NCBI GenBank assembly: GCA_947165435.1
Contig: CAMVAI010000003.1
Span: 1 to 64,000, forward strand
Direction of reading: 5' to 3'
Length of the DNA: 64,000 nt
Source: an uncultured Prevotella sp.
Lineage (GTDB): Bacteria > Bacteroidota > Bacteroidia > Bacteroidales > Bacteroidaceae
Shown here: piece after piece, positions 27,710 through 36,240 of the stretch
Layout of the letters: every line of letters starts with the position of its first letter
How positions within the stretch are numbered: position 1 is the first letter of the stretch
Program-made: the position numbers and the translations under genes
Notes under the pieces: model-generated
The model's database searches: none
What the model was told of the DNA's origin: nothing
What the model saw: the letters and a program-made list of their open reading frames with translations, nothing else

Positions 27710-29983
27710 TTACCGCTTCAAGGGCAGCCAGAGCGACATGTCTTGAATGCCCCGGTTGTCCCAGGCGTAGTAAGGGATGAGGCGGATGTGCGCCTTGCGG
27801 TTCGTGACGGGGCGCAGCTCGCGGTAGAGCTCGTCGCTGCGCCAGAAGTCCTCGTTGACAATGGGTACGTCGGCTTCGAGGGCTACCATCTCGTGGCCAC
27901 AGATGGTGACCTTGGTCTCGGTGAAGCGCACGTCGGCGGGGATGGCGATGTCGTTGATGCGGGGGGCGGGGGAGGCGGTGGCAGCGGCAGAACCGCTGCC
28001 CACAGTAGCGGCGGAAATATCCTGGCCCTCTAAGCAATAGACGATGGGGCCGCGCATGATGGCGATGTGGTTCTTGGCCTCCTCGACCAGCGGGTTGGCC
28101 TCGATGAGGCGCGGGCGCATGGGCAGGATAAGCTCTATACGGTCGCCCTTCTTCCATTTACGCGGCTCGCGCAGGGCCTCGGCGGCGATGGGCTTGCCGT
28201 TGAGGCGCAGCTCCATGCCGGTGCTCCATCCGGGGATGTGCATGCGGATGCTGGCCAGGTGCTTGGCCTTCTTGATGGTCAGCGTGATGTGGCCGTCCCA
28301 TGGGTAGTCGGTCTGCTGCTCCACCTCCAGGTCGTCGGTCTTCAGCGTGTTCTGTCCGTAGAGGTTCACCCACAGCGTATCGCCCTTGATGCTGTAGGCA
28401 TACTCCTGCGCCTCCAGGAGCGTGCGCAGCGTGTTGGGCGGACAGCAGAAGCAGGTGATGTAGCGCTGGCGGTGCTTGGGCCATCGCAGCACGTAGGGGT
28501 ACTCCTTGGTGCGGCGCAGGGCCTCGGTGTAGAAGTAGTCCTTGCCGTCGAGCGACACTCCGCTGAGGATGCCATTGTATAGCTCGTTCTCGATGTTGTC
28601 GATATACTTCGGGTGCATGTCGGTCTGGAACATACGCCACGAGTAGAGCAGCATGCCAATCTGGGCGCATATCTCGTTGTGGGCATACTCCTGCGGCAGC
28701 TGGAACTGGCGTCCGTAGGCCTGGTGTATCTGCTGGATGGAGGGCTGGTTGTAGGTGGTGCCGTCAGGCGACACACCGTCGTAGAGGGCTCCACAGCCAC
28801 CCATGATGTATATCTTATGGTTTACGATGTCGTCCCAGATGGCCTCCAGGTTCTTCTTCAACTGTGCCTCGCCAGTCTCGGCATAGAGGTCGGCCACGCC
28901 GGCATAGAGGTAGTTGGCGCGCACGGCATGGCCCATGGCCTCATACTGCTGGCGGAAGGGGATGCGGTCCTGGTTGTGGTCCTCGCCGTTCTTCACCGAG
29001 TCGCGGATGCTGATGAGGCCCTCGGCCAGGGTGAGGTACTTCTTGTCGCCCGTCTCGCGGTACATCTCGGCAGCACCCATGTAGTGGCTGGGGCAGATGG
29101 CGTTGCGCGACAGTTCGGCAGCGTCGTTGGTCAGGAAGTTGTAGAGGAAGTCGGCCGCCTTGCGCCCGCAGTCGAAGAGCATCGTCTTGCCCGTAGCCCG
29201 CTTATGGATGATGCCCGCCGTCATGAGGTGGCCAAGGTTGTAGGTCTCGAAGTTCAGGCGCGAGGCAAAGGCATGCTTCTGGTCCTTGCCAATCTCGATG
29301 CCGGCGGCATTCTCCGAAGCTCCGGCCCTAGCCCCCGCCGAACCTCCAGCCCCCTCCAAACCTCCCCCTGTAGGGGAGGCTTTTTGACCAGCCGCCGAAG
29401 CTCCAGCCCCCTCCAAACCTCCCCCTGTAGGGGAGGCTTTTTGCGCGGTCGATTCTCCCCCTCTACAGGAGGGGGTCGGGGGGAGGCTGGTCGGGGGGAG
29501 GCTGTTCCGCTCTTCAATATTCACCGGCGTGTGGATGTAGCCGTCGGCACGCTGGGCGAGAGCCACTTGCTCGATGAATTGGTCCATCAACTGGTCGAGC
29601 TTCGGGTCTTTGGTCACGGCGTATGCGGCAGCGCAGGCCTCCAGCCATTTGTACATGTCGCCATCGTGGAAGGGAGGACCGTGGTGCTTGCCCTTGACGG
29701 TGCCCGCCGCCACCTGGAAATTGGCAAAACCGTGCGAGCCGTGCAGGCCGAGGGCATCGATGGTCTCGTAGGGCGTATTCCATGTGTCCCACATCGACCA
29801 GATGCCGGTGGTGGAGAGTACGTTGAAACGGTCGCCCCAGAATCCGCCCGTCCAGTGGGTGGCACCGAGGGGCAGGTTGTGCATGACGGCCTCGCGGCTG
29901 TGGGTCATGTCGGTGAGACCTTGGGCCGGGGAGGCTGTGGCAAAACCACAGCACACAGTGCAGGAAATGAGGAATCTTTTCAT
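27710..29983 (-). CDS. GH127 (DUF1680) beta-L-arabinofuranosidase-like, with in-frame repeat insertions
   Basis: ATHWTGGFWGDRFNVLSTTGIWSMWDTWN; YAHNEICAQIGMLLYSWRMF; CFCCPPNTLRTLLE; inserted SLPPTPSCRGGESTAQKASPTGGGLEGA...QKASPTGGGLEGAGGSAG. Confidence 0.85.
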   Translation of the reverse strand: MKRFLISCTVCCGFATASPAQGLTDMTHSREAVMHNLPLGATHWTGGFWGDRFNVLSTTGIWSMWDTWNTPYETIDALGLHGSHGFANFQVAAGTVKGKHHGPPFHDGDMYKWLEACAAAYAVTKDPKLDQLMDQFIEQVALAQRADGYIHTPVNIEERNSLPPTSLPPTPSCRGGESTAQKASPTGGGLEGAGASAAGQKASPTGGGLEGAGGSAGARAGASENAAGIEIGKDQKHAFASRLNFETYNLGHLMTAGIIHKRATGKTMLFDCGRKAADFLYNFLTNDAAELSRNAICPSHYMGAAEMYRETGDKKYLTLAEGLISIRDSVKNGEDHNQDRIPFRQQYEAMGHAVRANYLYAGVADLYAETGEAQLKKNLEAIWDDIVNHKIYIMGGCGALYDGVSPDGTTYNQPSIQQIHQAYGRQFQLPQEYAHNEICAQIGMLLYSWRMFQTDMHPKYIDNIENELYNGILSGVSLDGKDYFYTEALRRTKEYPYVLRWPKHRQRYITCFCCPPNTLRTLLEAQEYAYSIKGDTLWVNLYGQNTLKTDDLEVEQQTDYPWDGHITLTIKKAKHLASIRMHIPGWSTGMELRLNGKPIAAEALREPRKWKKGDRIELILPMRPRLIEANPLVEEAKNHIAIMRGPIVYCLEGQDISAATVGSGSAAATASPAPRINDIAIPADVRFTETKVTICGHEMVALEADVPIVNEDFWRSDELYRELRPVTNRKAHIRLIPYYAWDNRGIQDMSLWLPLKR
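27980..28000. repeat. Family C hairpin GGCAGCGG-cagaa-CCGCTGCC in GH127 gene
   Basis: Perfect 8-bp stem followed by CACAGTAGCGGCGG; encodes ATVGSGSAAATASP. Confidence 0.65.
29349..29385. repeat. Family A left-end (LE) stem-loop
   Basis: GCCCCCTCCAAACCTCCCCCTGTAGGGGAGGCTTTTT. Confidence 0.9.
29398..29490. mobile_element. Family A short element (LE+RE), 93 bp identical to 31904-31996
   Basis: LE ...CCTCCCCCTGTAGGGGAGGCTTTTTGCGCGGTCGATTCT... RE CCCCCTCTACAGGAGGGGGTCGGGGGGAGGCTGG. Confidence 0.9.
29934..29952. repeat. Family C hairpin GCTGTGG-caaaa-CCACAGC in GH127 signal-peptide region
   Basis: Followed by ACACAGTG; encodes CTVCCGFATASPAQ. Confidence 0.55.
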
Positions 29984-30040
29984 ATTCATATATTTCAATA
30001 TTAGTCTTTCATTACACATTATTTCTTTCATCCTTGTTTT

Positions 30041-31621
30041 TTAATTAAAGAAGCAATAGAGACCTACCATGACGATAGCCAGGGCCACCCATAGCACGAC
30101 GGCCAAACGCGACCACCCCTCGTGGATGGGCTCCGGAATCTGGTAGCGCGTCTTGTCACGGTCGGTCAGCGAGATGACGGTCATCGAGACCATGAGGATA
30201 ACGAACAGATAGAACGACAGCATCATGAAATGGGGCAGGGCGATGCCCGTGGCGGCGAGCCATTCGGTGAGCCACTGGGGCGGCCACAGATAGAGAACAC
30301 CCACGGCAAGACAGAACACGGTGCCGACGGTCAGCGAGAAGTTGGCGGCACGCCGTGTGCAACGCTTCCAGAAGATGCCCATGAGGAATACCGAGGCCAT
30401 GGGCGGAGCGATGAATCCCAGCACCGACTGGAACACATTGAACAGGTTGAGACCCTTGATAGCGTCGATGGCCACCGTCATGGCGATGGCCAGCACGGCA
30501 CCCACCACCACCACGATGCGCCCTACGAGGTTGATTTCCCATTGCGGGGCACCGGGTTTGAAGTTCTTCACATAGACATCCATCGTGAATACCGTTGATA
30601 GCGCGTTGAGCGCTGAGCCGATGGTGCTGACCAGGCAAGCTGTGAGCACGGCAAATACCAGACCCACCATACCGACGGGGAAGAGGTTTTCGACCATCGT
30701 CAGATAAGCTTCGTCAGGATTCTTCAGTGTGTCGCCGAAGAGGGCGAAGCAGATGATGCCCGGTACGATGTAGAGCACCACGTCGAGTATCTTCAGCCAC
30801 CCCGTAAAATTGGTGCCCAGCTGTCCCTCGTGCAGGTTCTTAGCGGCCAGCACAGGCTGTACCATGCTCTGGTCGGTACACCAGAACCATACCCCCATCA
30901 CCGGGTAGCCCAATAGGATGGGCAGCCAGGGGAAGGCCTCGTCCGTATTGGGCTTGAACATCACCCAGTAGTCGGCAGGTACTTTTTCTACCAGTGCCGA
31001 GATGCCGCCCACCCGGTCGAGACCCACCACCACCAGTACGAGCGATACGACGATGAGCAGTATCATCTGATAGACGTTGGTATAGGCCACCGCCTTCAGT
31101 CCGCCCAGCATGGTGAAGAAGGCTGATATGAGTACGAGGATGAGTGCCGACATCCACATGGGTATGTCGAATACCTGCCGGATGAGTACGCCGCCGGCAA
31201 AGAGCGTCAGGGCTAGCCACGAGATGATGACCGTCACGATGGTGTACCACGCCAGGATGTTGCGCGTGCTCTGTCCGAAGCGCAGACCCATGAACTCGGG
31301 CAGCGTCGAGATGTTGGCTCCGAGATAGCGTGGCGCAAAGACGAAGGCCAGCAGGGCGATGAACACGAAGGCATACCAAGCATAGTTGCCCGAGACGATG
31401 CCCGTCGTAAAACCTGCCGATGCCGATGCAATGAGCATCGACGGTCCGACGTTGGTGCCCCACATCGAGAATCCGATATGGTGCCAGCGCAGCGAGTGCT
31501 CGGCCAAAAAGAGTGAACCCTCCTTTTTGCGTTTGGTACTGGCCCACAGGCCGATGGTGATAAGTACGACAAAATAGATGCCCAGAATGATCCAGTCGAG
31601 CGACTGCATGTAGTGACCCAT
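30041..31621 (-). CDS. Sodium:solute symporter (SSS) family transporter
   Basis: MQSLDWIILGIYFVVLITIGLWASTKRKKEGSLFLAEHSLRWHHIGFSMWGTNVGPSML. Confidence 0.9.
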   Translation of the reverse strand: MGHYMQSLDWIILGIYFVVLITIGLWASTKRKKEGSLFLAEHSLRWHHIGFSMWGTNVGPSMLIASASAGFTTGIVSGNYAWYAFVFIALLAFVFAPRYLGANISTLPEFMGLRFGQSTRNILAWYTIVTVIISWLALTLFAGGVLIRQVFDIPMWMSALILVLISAFFTMLGGLKAVAYTNVYQMILLIVVSLVLVVVGLDRVGGISALVEKVPADYWVMFKPNTDEAFPWLPILLGYPVMGVWFWCTDQSMVQPVLAAKNLHEGQLGTNFTGWLKILDVVLYIVPGIICFALFGDTLKNPDEAYLTMVENLFPVGMVGLVFAVLTACLVSTIGSALNALSTVFTMDVYVKNFKPGAPQWEINLVGRIVVVVGAVLAIAMTVAIDAIKGLNLFNVFQSVLGFIAPPMASVFLMGIFWKRCTRRAANFSLTVGTVFCLAVGVLYLWPPQWLTEWLAATGIALPHFMMLSFYLFVILMVSMTVISLTDRDKTRYQIPEPIHEGWSRLAVVLWVALAIVMVGLYCFFN

Positions 31622-31682
31622 GATATTTATTTTCGATTTACTGATTTACGATTTACTGTTTGTATGCTCAGACCGTTGCTTG

Positions 31683-34553
31683 CTATAGGCTCAGGCCATT
31701 GTAGTCTTTAGTGATTTCGATGGTGATTGCTTTGCTCATGTCCATGTCGTCGGTAGAATCCACCTCGTTGGGATAGAGCCTGATGAGGCTGCCCGGGCGC
31801 ACGAATACCGGCATGTGGTCGAGCGGCACCTTCACATCATAGTACCAGCGTCCTCCCTCCAGTCGCTCGCCCGTGAAGAAGTTGACCCAATCAGCCCCCT
31901 CCAAAGCTCCAGCCCCCTCCAAACCTCCCCCTGTAGGGGAGGCTTTTTGCGCGGTCGATTCTCCCCCTCTACAGGAGGGGGTCGGGGGGAGGCTGGCCGG
32001 GGGCAGGTAGATGTCGCGCCGGTTGTTGCCATTCATCACGGGGCAGACCAGGAACTCGGAGCCGAAGTAGTATTCGTCGTCGATGTGCCATACCTGTCGG
32101 TCATGGGGGTGCTGCATCAGCAGGGCGCGGAGCATGGGCCATCCCGAATGGCACGAGCGTTCAGCTTGTTCTGTAATATAAGGCAAGAGCCGGTAGCGCA
32201 GCTGCCACCACCGCTTGACAATGGGGGCGATAGCGGGATAGTGCCACGGTTCGCGCTTGCAAGTGCCGTGGTAGCGCATGTGGGAGGAGAACACGCCAAA
32301 CTGCGTCCAGCGCACATAGACCTGCTCGTCTAAGGGCGAGTTCATGAAGTCGGGTGTGGAGTGGAAGCCCGGCACGTCGTGGCTCCAGAAGGCGAAGCCC
32401 GATAGTCCAAAGTGCAGTCCGCCCTTCAGGCTTCCCGCCATGCCCGCCCACGACGACTCGCTATCGCCGCCCCAGTGGAGGGGGTAGCGCTGGCAGCCTG
32501 CCCAGGCCGAACGTGCCCATACGATGCCGTCGCCAGTCACCTCCTTAGTTATCTCGTAGGCGGCCCGCTGGTAGAGCAGGGCGTAGATGTTGTTCAGCCG
32601 TTCTGGAGCCATGCCATGATATTGGTGGTCCATGTGGATGTTCTCGCCGAAGTCGGTCTTGATGCACTTGACACCCATGTCGAGCAGGGGGCGCAGCAGC
32701 CGGTTCTTATACCAGTCGGTGGCGGCAGGGTAGGTGAAGTCGATGGTGCCGGCGTAGTCGAGGGCCGAGAAGTTGGAGGAAGCCTCCCCCTGTCCCCCTC
32801 CTGTAGAGGGGGTAGAGAGAGCGGTGATGATACGAGCTTTTACGGAATCCAAGTCTTGAAGTATTTCTTCGTTGGTGAATCTTAATACAGAAAAGCCGAC
32901 GTATTCTAAATACTCAGTCCTTATCGCGTCTATTTCTTGTTGTTTGGCATCTTGGTGGTAACCGCCATCAACCTCTATGACCAATGAGCAAGAAGGACAA
33001 ACAAAGTCAGCGATATAGTCGCCAATGATGTGCTGTCTTCTGAATTTTTGCCCCAGACCCTTTCCTCTCAGTACTTGCCATAGTATATTCTCTGCCTCCG
33101 TGGGCTCTTTCTTGTTATTCTTTGAGAACAATTTCAGAAGGTCATATCTGTCAGGATAAGCCAATCGGTAATCATTATAGTTGCGTTTCTGTAAGCCTCC
33201 CCTACAGGGGGAGGTTTGGAGGGGGCTGGCTTGACTGATATACCTGTTAGCTTTGGCCTCTTCCAGCTGCTCGGCACCCTGTGCCACATAGGGAAGCTGC
33301 CACAGCGACACCTTGAAACCGTTGTTTTTGAGACGCTGGATGAAGGCCTTCGGGTCGGGGAACCGCTCGGGGTTGAAACGCCATTCGCACAGCCAGTCGG
33401 TGCGGAACCAGCCGGTGTCGAGATGGATGACATCGCAGGGGTAGTGTTCGTGGCGCAGACGGTCGCAGATGTCGTTGACTTCGTCGGCAGAGAAGTAGGT
33501 CATGCGACTCATCCAGATGCCGAACGACCAAAGTGGCGGCATCTGCGGGAAACCTGTTAGCATGCGGTAGCCACGGAGAATCTCTTCCGGTGTCTTGCCA
33601 CCGATGAGGAACACGTCGATGGTGGCGTGGTCGTTGAGGAACTGTACCGAGCGGGTGGAGTGGTCGGCCAGCGACAGCTTGCAGTAGTCGCTGGTATGGA
33701 AGAAGGCACCGTACATACGGCTCGACAGGTAGAACGGGATGTTCTTGTAACAGCGGCGGTTGTTGACACCTTGTCCGTCCTGGTTCTTCAGCTGGAAGGT
33801 CTGTCCGCTGAGGTCCATCTTGCGGAATCGCTCGCCAGTGCCTACGAAGCACTCGTCGGCCTCGCAGCGGAAGCTGATGGTGGCACGCTCAGCCCCCTCC
33901 AAACCTCCCCCTGTAGGGGAGGCTTTTTGCGCGGCCGATTCTCCCCCTCTACAGGAGGGGGTAAGGGGGAGACTCACGAAGCCCAGCGGCAGGGCGTCGT
34001 AGCGTGGCGGCGAGAAGTGGTCGTCGCTCAGCGCAATGCCCTTCGTCTCGTCGCCGTCGGGATAGAAGGTGATGAAGGGCGCAGGCTGCGGTGCAGGTAG
34101 CAGGTCGCTCCAGTGGTCCAGTACGGGGGAGCGCTGGTCGATAGTCCCCACCAAACCTCCAGCCCCCTCCAAACCTCCCCCTGTAGGGGAGGCTTTACTG
34201 ATTACTACGATTCCGCCATTGTCCTTTATAGAAAGAGGAACGCGCTTTACCCCGGGGGCGAACTGCAGCATGTCGTCCTGCTCGGTCATCTCGTCACCGC
34301 TCATGGTGGTGAACAAACGGATGATGTTGGGCTCGTATGCTCGGACGATGAGGTCGTAGCTCTGTTGGGCTGCTGTGGTGTCGGGCGCCATGTCCTCCTG
34401 GTGCAGTTGCTTTTGATAGGGGATGGTAATGATGATGTCGCCATCACGCTCTTCTATTCTTGTCGGTGCGTATGCTTTCCAGAGGGCTTCGGCCTGCTGT
34501 AGGGCGGGGTCGAAGTCCATGAAGTCAAAGAGATGGTAGTTGGTTTGCTTCAT
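31683..34553 (-). CDS. GH31 family glycosidase (alpha-xylosidase-like) with several in-frame insertions including a DUF559 nuclease domain
   Basis: FWMPPLWSFGIWMSRMTYFSADEVNDICDRLRHEHYPCDVIHLDTGWF-type GH31 motifs; KCIKTDFGENIHMD; WARSAWAGCQRYPLHWGGDSESSW; insertions read directly in the translation. Confidence 0.9.
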   Translation of the reverse strand: MKQTNYHLFDFMDFDPALQQAEALWKAYAPTRIEERDGDIIITIPYQKQLHQEDMAPDTTAAQQSYDLIVRAYEPNIIRLFTTMSGDEMTEQDDMLQFAPGVKRVPLSIKDNGGIVVISKASPTGGGLEGAGGLVGTIDQRSPVLDHWSDLLPAPQPAPFITFYPDGDETKGIALSDDHFSPPRYDALPLGFVSLPLTPSCRGGESAAQKASPTGGGLEGAERATISFRCEADECFVGTGERFRKMDLSGQTFQLKNQDGQGVNNRRCYKNIPFYLSSRMYGAFFHTSDYCKLSLADHSTRSVQFLNDHATIDVFLIGGKTPEEILRGYRMLTGFPQMPPLWSFGIWMSRMTYFSADEVNDICDRLRHEHYPCDVIHLDTGWFRTDWLCEWRFNPERFPDPKAFIQRLKNNGFKVSLWQLPYVAQGAEQLEEAKANRYISQASPLQTSPCRGGLQKRNYNDYRLAYPDRYDLLKLFSKNNKKEPTEAENILWQVLRGKGLGQKFRRQHIIGDYIADFVCPSCSLVIEVDGGYHQDAKQQEIDAIRTEYLEYVGFSVLRFTNEEILQDLDSVKARIITALSTPSTGGGQGEASSNFSALDYAGTIDFTYPAATDWYKNRLLRPLLDMGVKCIKTDFGENIHMDHQYHGMAPERLNNIYALLYQRAAYEITKEVTGDGIVWARSAWAGCQRYPLHWGGDSESSWAGMAGSLKGGLHFGLSGFAFWSHDVPGFHSTPDFMNSPLDEQVYVRWTQFGVFSSHMRYHGTCKREPWHYPAIAPIVKRWWQLRYRLLPYITEQAERSCHSGWPMLRALLMQHPHDRQVWHIDDEYYFGSEFLVCPVMNGNNRRDIYLPPASLPPTPSCRGGESTAQKASPTGGGLEGAGALEGADWVNFFTGERLEGGRWYYDVKVPLDHMPVFVRPGSLIRLYPNEVDSTDDMDMSKAITIEITKDYNGLSL
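31904..31996. mobile_element. Family A short element (LE+RE)
   Basis: 93 nt identical to 29398-29490. Confidence 0.9.
32781..33230 (-). mobile_element. Family A long element carrying DUF559 endonuclease-like domain, inserted in frame in GH31 gene
   Basis: LE (rc of 33192-33230) + DUF559 (TEAENILWQVLRGKGLGQKFRRQHIIGDYIADFVCPSCSLVIEVDGGYHQDAKQQEIDAIRTEYLEYVGFSVLRFTNEEIL) + RE (rc of 32781-32820). Confidence 0.85.
33890..33974. mobile_element. Family A short element (LE+RE), slightly diverged
   Basis: CAGCCCCCTCCAAACCTCCCCCTGTAGGGGAGGCTTTTTGCGCGGCCGATTCTCCCCCTCTACAGGAGGGGGTAAGGGGGAGACTC. Confidence 0.9.
34160..34197. repeat. Family A solo LE
   Basis: CAGCCCCCTCCAAACCTCCCCCTGTAGGGGAGGCTTTA; encodes KASPTGGGLEGA. 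Confidence 0.88.
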
Positions 34554-36136
34554 TGCTTAAAGATGATATTTGGACCGGGGTGGTTGTCGCCAATCTCGTC
34601 ACGACGGATGGGCCGTTGGTTAGTGAGAGGACGACCGGCAATCCCGGGGGCGATGTCGCCGGTGTAATTGTTCTCGATAGTAAAACCGTCGGTACGGGCA
34701 TCCAGATAGATGCAGAAACCGCGGTCGTTGGTAGCATAGGGGGCAGGGTAGGGGCGTGAGACCTTGTTGCCGCTAATCACGGAACCTGGCTGGTTGCTGA
34801 GCGTATAGATGCCGCCGGCGTCATAGAGCTGACGGGCATAGTTGTAGACATTGTTACCCTCGATGCGGTTGTGCTCCATACCCGTGTTGAGGGGTGTCCA
34901 ACCCCAACCGACGCAGATGCCCGAGTAGCTGAGGAAGCTCACGTAGTTATTGCTGATGGTGCAATGGCGTACATAGCCCAATGCGATGCCCACGGCTCCC
35001 CAGTCCTCGTTGGCAGCATCGACGATGAAATTACTGTCGATGGTTAGCCGCTGGCAGCGACTGGCCAGGTCGGTGTAGGGGCGGTGTACCTCGCGCGGGC
35101 TCTCGGCAAAGGAACCGCCCATGATGGCCGTGCCGCCAATGTTACCGAAGGTGCATTTCTGCACCACACAGTCGCTGACGTTATCGACAAAGTCCAAGGC
35201 CGTGGCGGCCAAACCTTCGAACACCACAGAATAGAATTCTACGTGGTGGGCGTTGCGCACGGTGACAGCACTGACAGGACGCTCTATCCAGGCTTGGTTC
35301 TCGAGATCCTTGTCCCAAGGCAGTCCGGGGGCTTCTTTCAGTTTGTAGGCATCAACCAGGGGGAATCCGCCCTGCAGGGTAACGTGCCCTTTGTGCAAGG
35401 GACGGTTCCAGCAAGTGTGTTTGAAGGTTATACCTTCAAAACGTATATAGTTGGCGCCGTCGACGATGACCAACTGCTCAATGCCGTCACGCTGTTCTGT
35501 GGTGCGAAGCAGGAAAGAGCTGTTCCCCTTCTCGCCTCCGATGACGGGTTGTGGCCAGGGGTGTTCGAACTCCAATCGGCTTTCAGGTTCCATGAAGCTG
35601 ACGACGGTCTTGTCGCCCTGTACCTTCATCTCCTTGACGCGCAGGATGGCTATCGCCCATCGCTGGTGAACCACCATTTCGAGGGGCGTTTTCTTCAAGG
35701 CAAAACCTTGAAGCACACTGTCGGGTGGCGTGGGAATGGTGATGGTGCGGTCGGTGGTGTTAAAATCAATCATGCGCTCCATGCCACCTCTTGGGAGACC
35801 AGCACCTTGTTCTTTTAACGGCCATACCTGTGTATGCTTCTGCCGGATGTCGCCGCAGATGACGCTCTTGTGGTTCTCTCCAGTGCCACAGATGATGAGG
35901 GGCGACTCCTTGGTGCCGCTGTCCTCGGGACGCAGGAACAGCGGCTCCTGCATGTAGTATTGTCCTGCTTCGATGGCGATGGTGATGCCCCCCTTGCAGC
36001 GTGCGTCGTTGGTACGCCGCCATTCGCGGGCTTGCCGCAGGGCATCGTGGATGCTTTCGCCTTCGCGGACGATGATTTTGCCTGCATAAACCGATAAGGC
36101 CGACAGCAAGAGTAGTGAGGTTAGTAATCGTTTCAT
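34550..36136 (-). CDS. Right-handed parallel beta-helix protein (GH141-like), paralog of 21059-22807
   Basis: MKRLLTSLLLLSALSVYAGK; NEDWGAVGIALGYVRHCTISNNYVSFLSYSGICVGWGW; ATGA overlap with GH31 start. Confidence 0.65.
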   Translation of the reverse strand: MKRLLTSLLLLSALSVYAGKIIVREGESIHDALRQAREWRRTNDARCKGGITIAIEAGQYYMQEPLFLRPEDSGTKESPLIICGTGENHKSVICGDIRQKHTQVWPLKEQGAGLPRGGMERMIDFNTTDRTITIPTPPDSVLQGFALKKTPLEMVVHQRWAIAILRVKEMKVQGDKTVVSFMEPESRLEFEHPWPQPVIGGEKGNSSFLLRTTEQRDGIEQLVIVDGANYIRFEGITFKHTCWNRPLHKGHVTLQGGFPLVDAYKLKEAPGLPWDKDLENQAWIERPVSAVTVRNAHHVEFYSVVFEGLAATALDFVDNVSDCVVQKCTFGNIGGTAIMGGSFAESPREVHRPYTDLASRCQRLTIDSNFIVDAANEDWGAVGIALGYVRHCTISNNYVSFLSYSGICVGWGWTPLNTGMEHNRIEGNNVYNYARQLYDAGGIYTLSNQPGSVISGNKVSRPYPAPYATNDRGFCIYLDARTDGFTIENNYTGDIAPGIAGRPLTNQRPIRRDEIGDNHPGPNIIFKQ

Positions 36137-36240
36137 ACTTTTAAGACGCTGAATGTGGGGAAATGTCATCACTTTGCCTCAATCAGGAGTAGTGACAAAA
36201 TGCCTTGCTCTTCGTCTAAAAGTATAAAGCATAGAACACG

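Noticed and set aside
29349-29510. CRISPR array from the clustered GC-rich repeats
   Set aside because: Repeats are irregular, palindromic, in frame and not separated by uniform unique spacers; no cas genes.
28613-30004. 463-aa ORF antisense to GH127
   Set aside because: Antisense shadow including the translated repeats in the other frame; GH127 is clearly the coding strand.
32781-33230. DUF559 segment as an intein
   Set aside because: No intein splicing motifs (N-terminal Cys/Ser block A, C-terminal HN) seen; ends are the LE/RE stem-loops instead.
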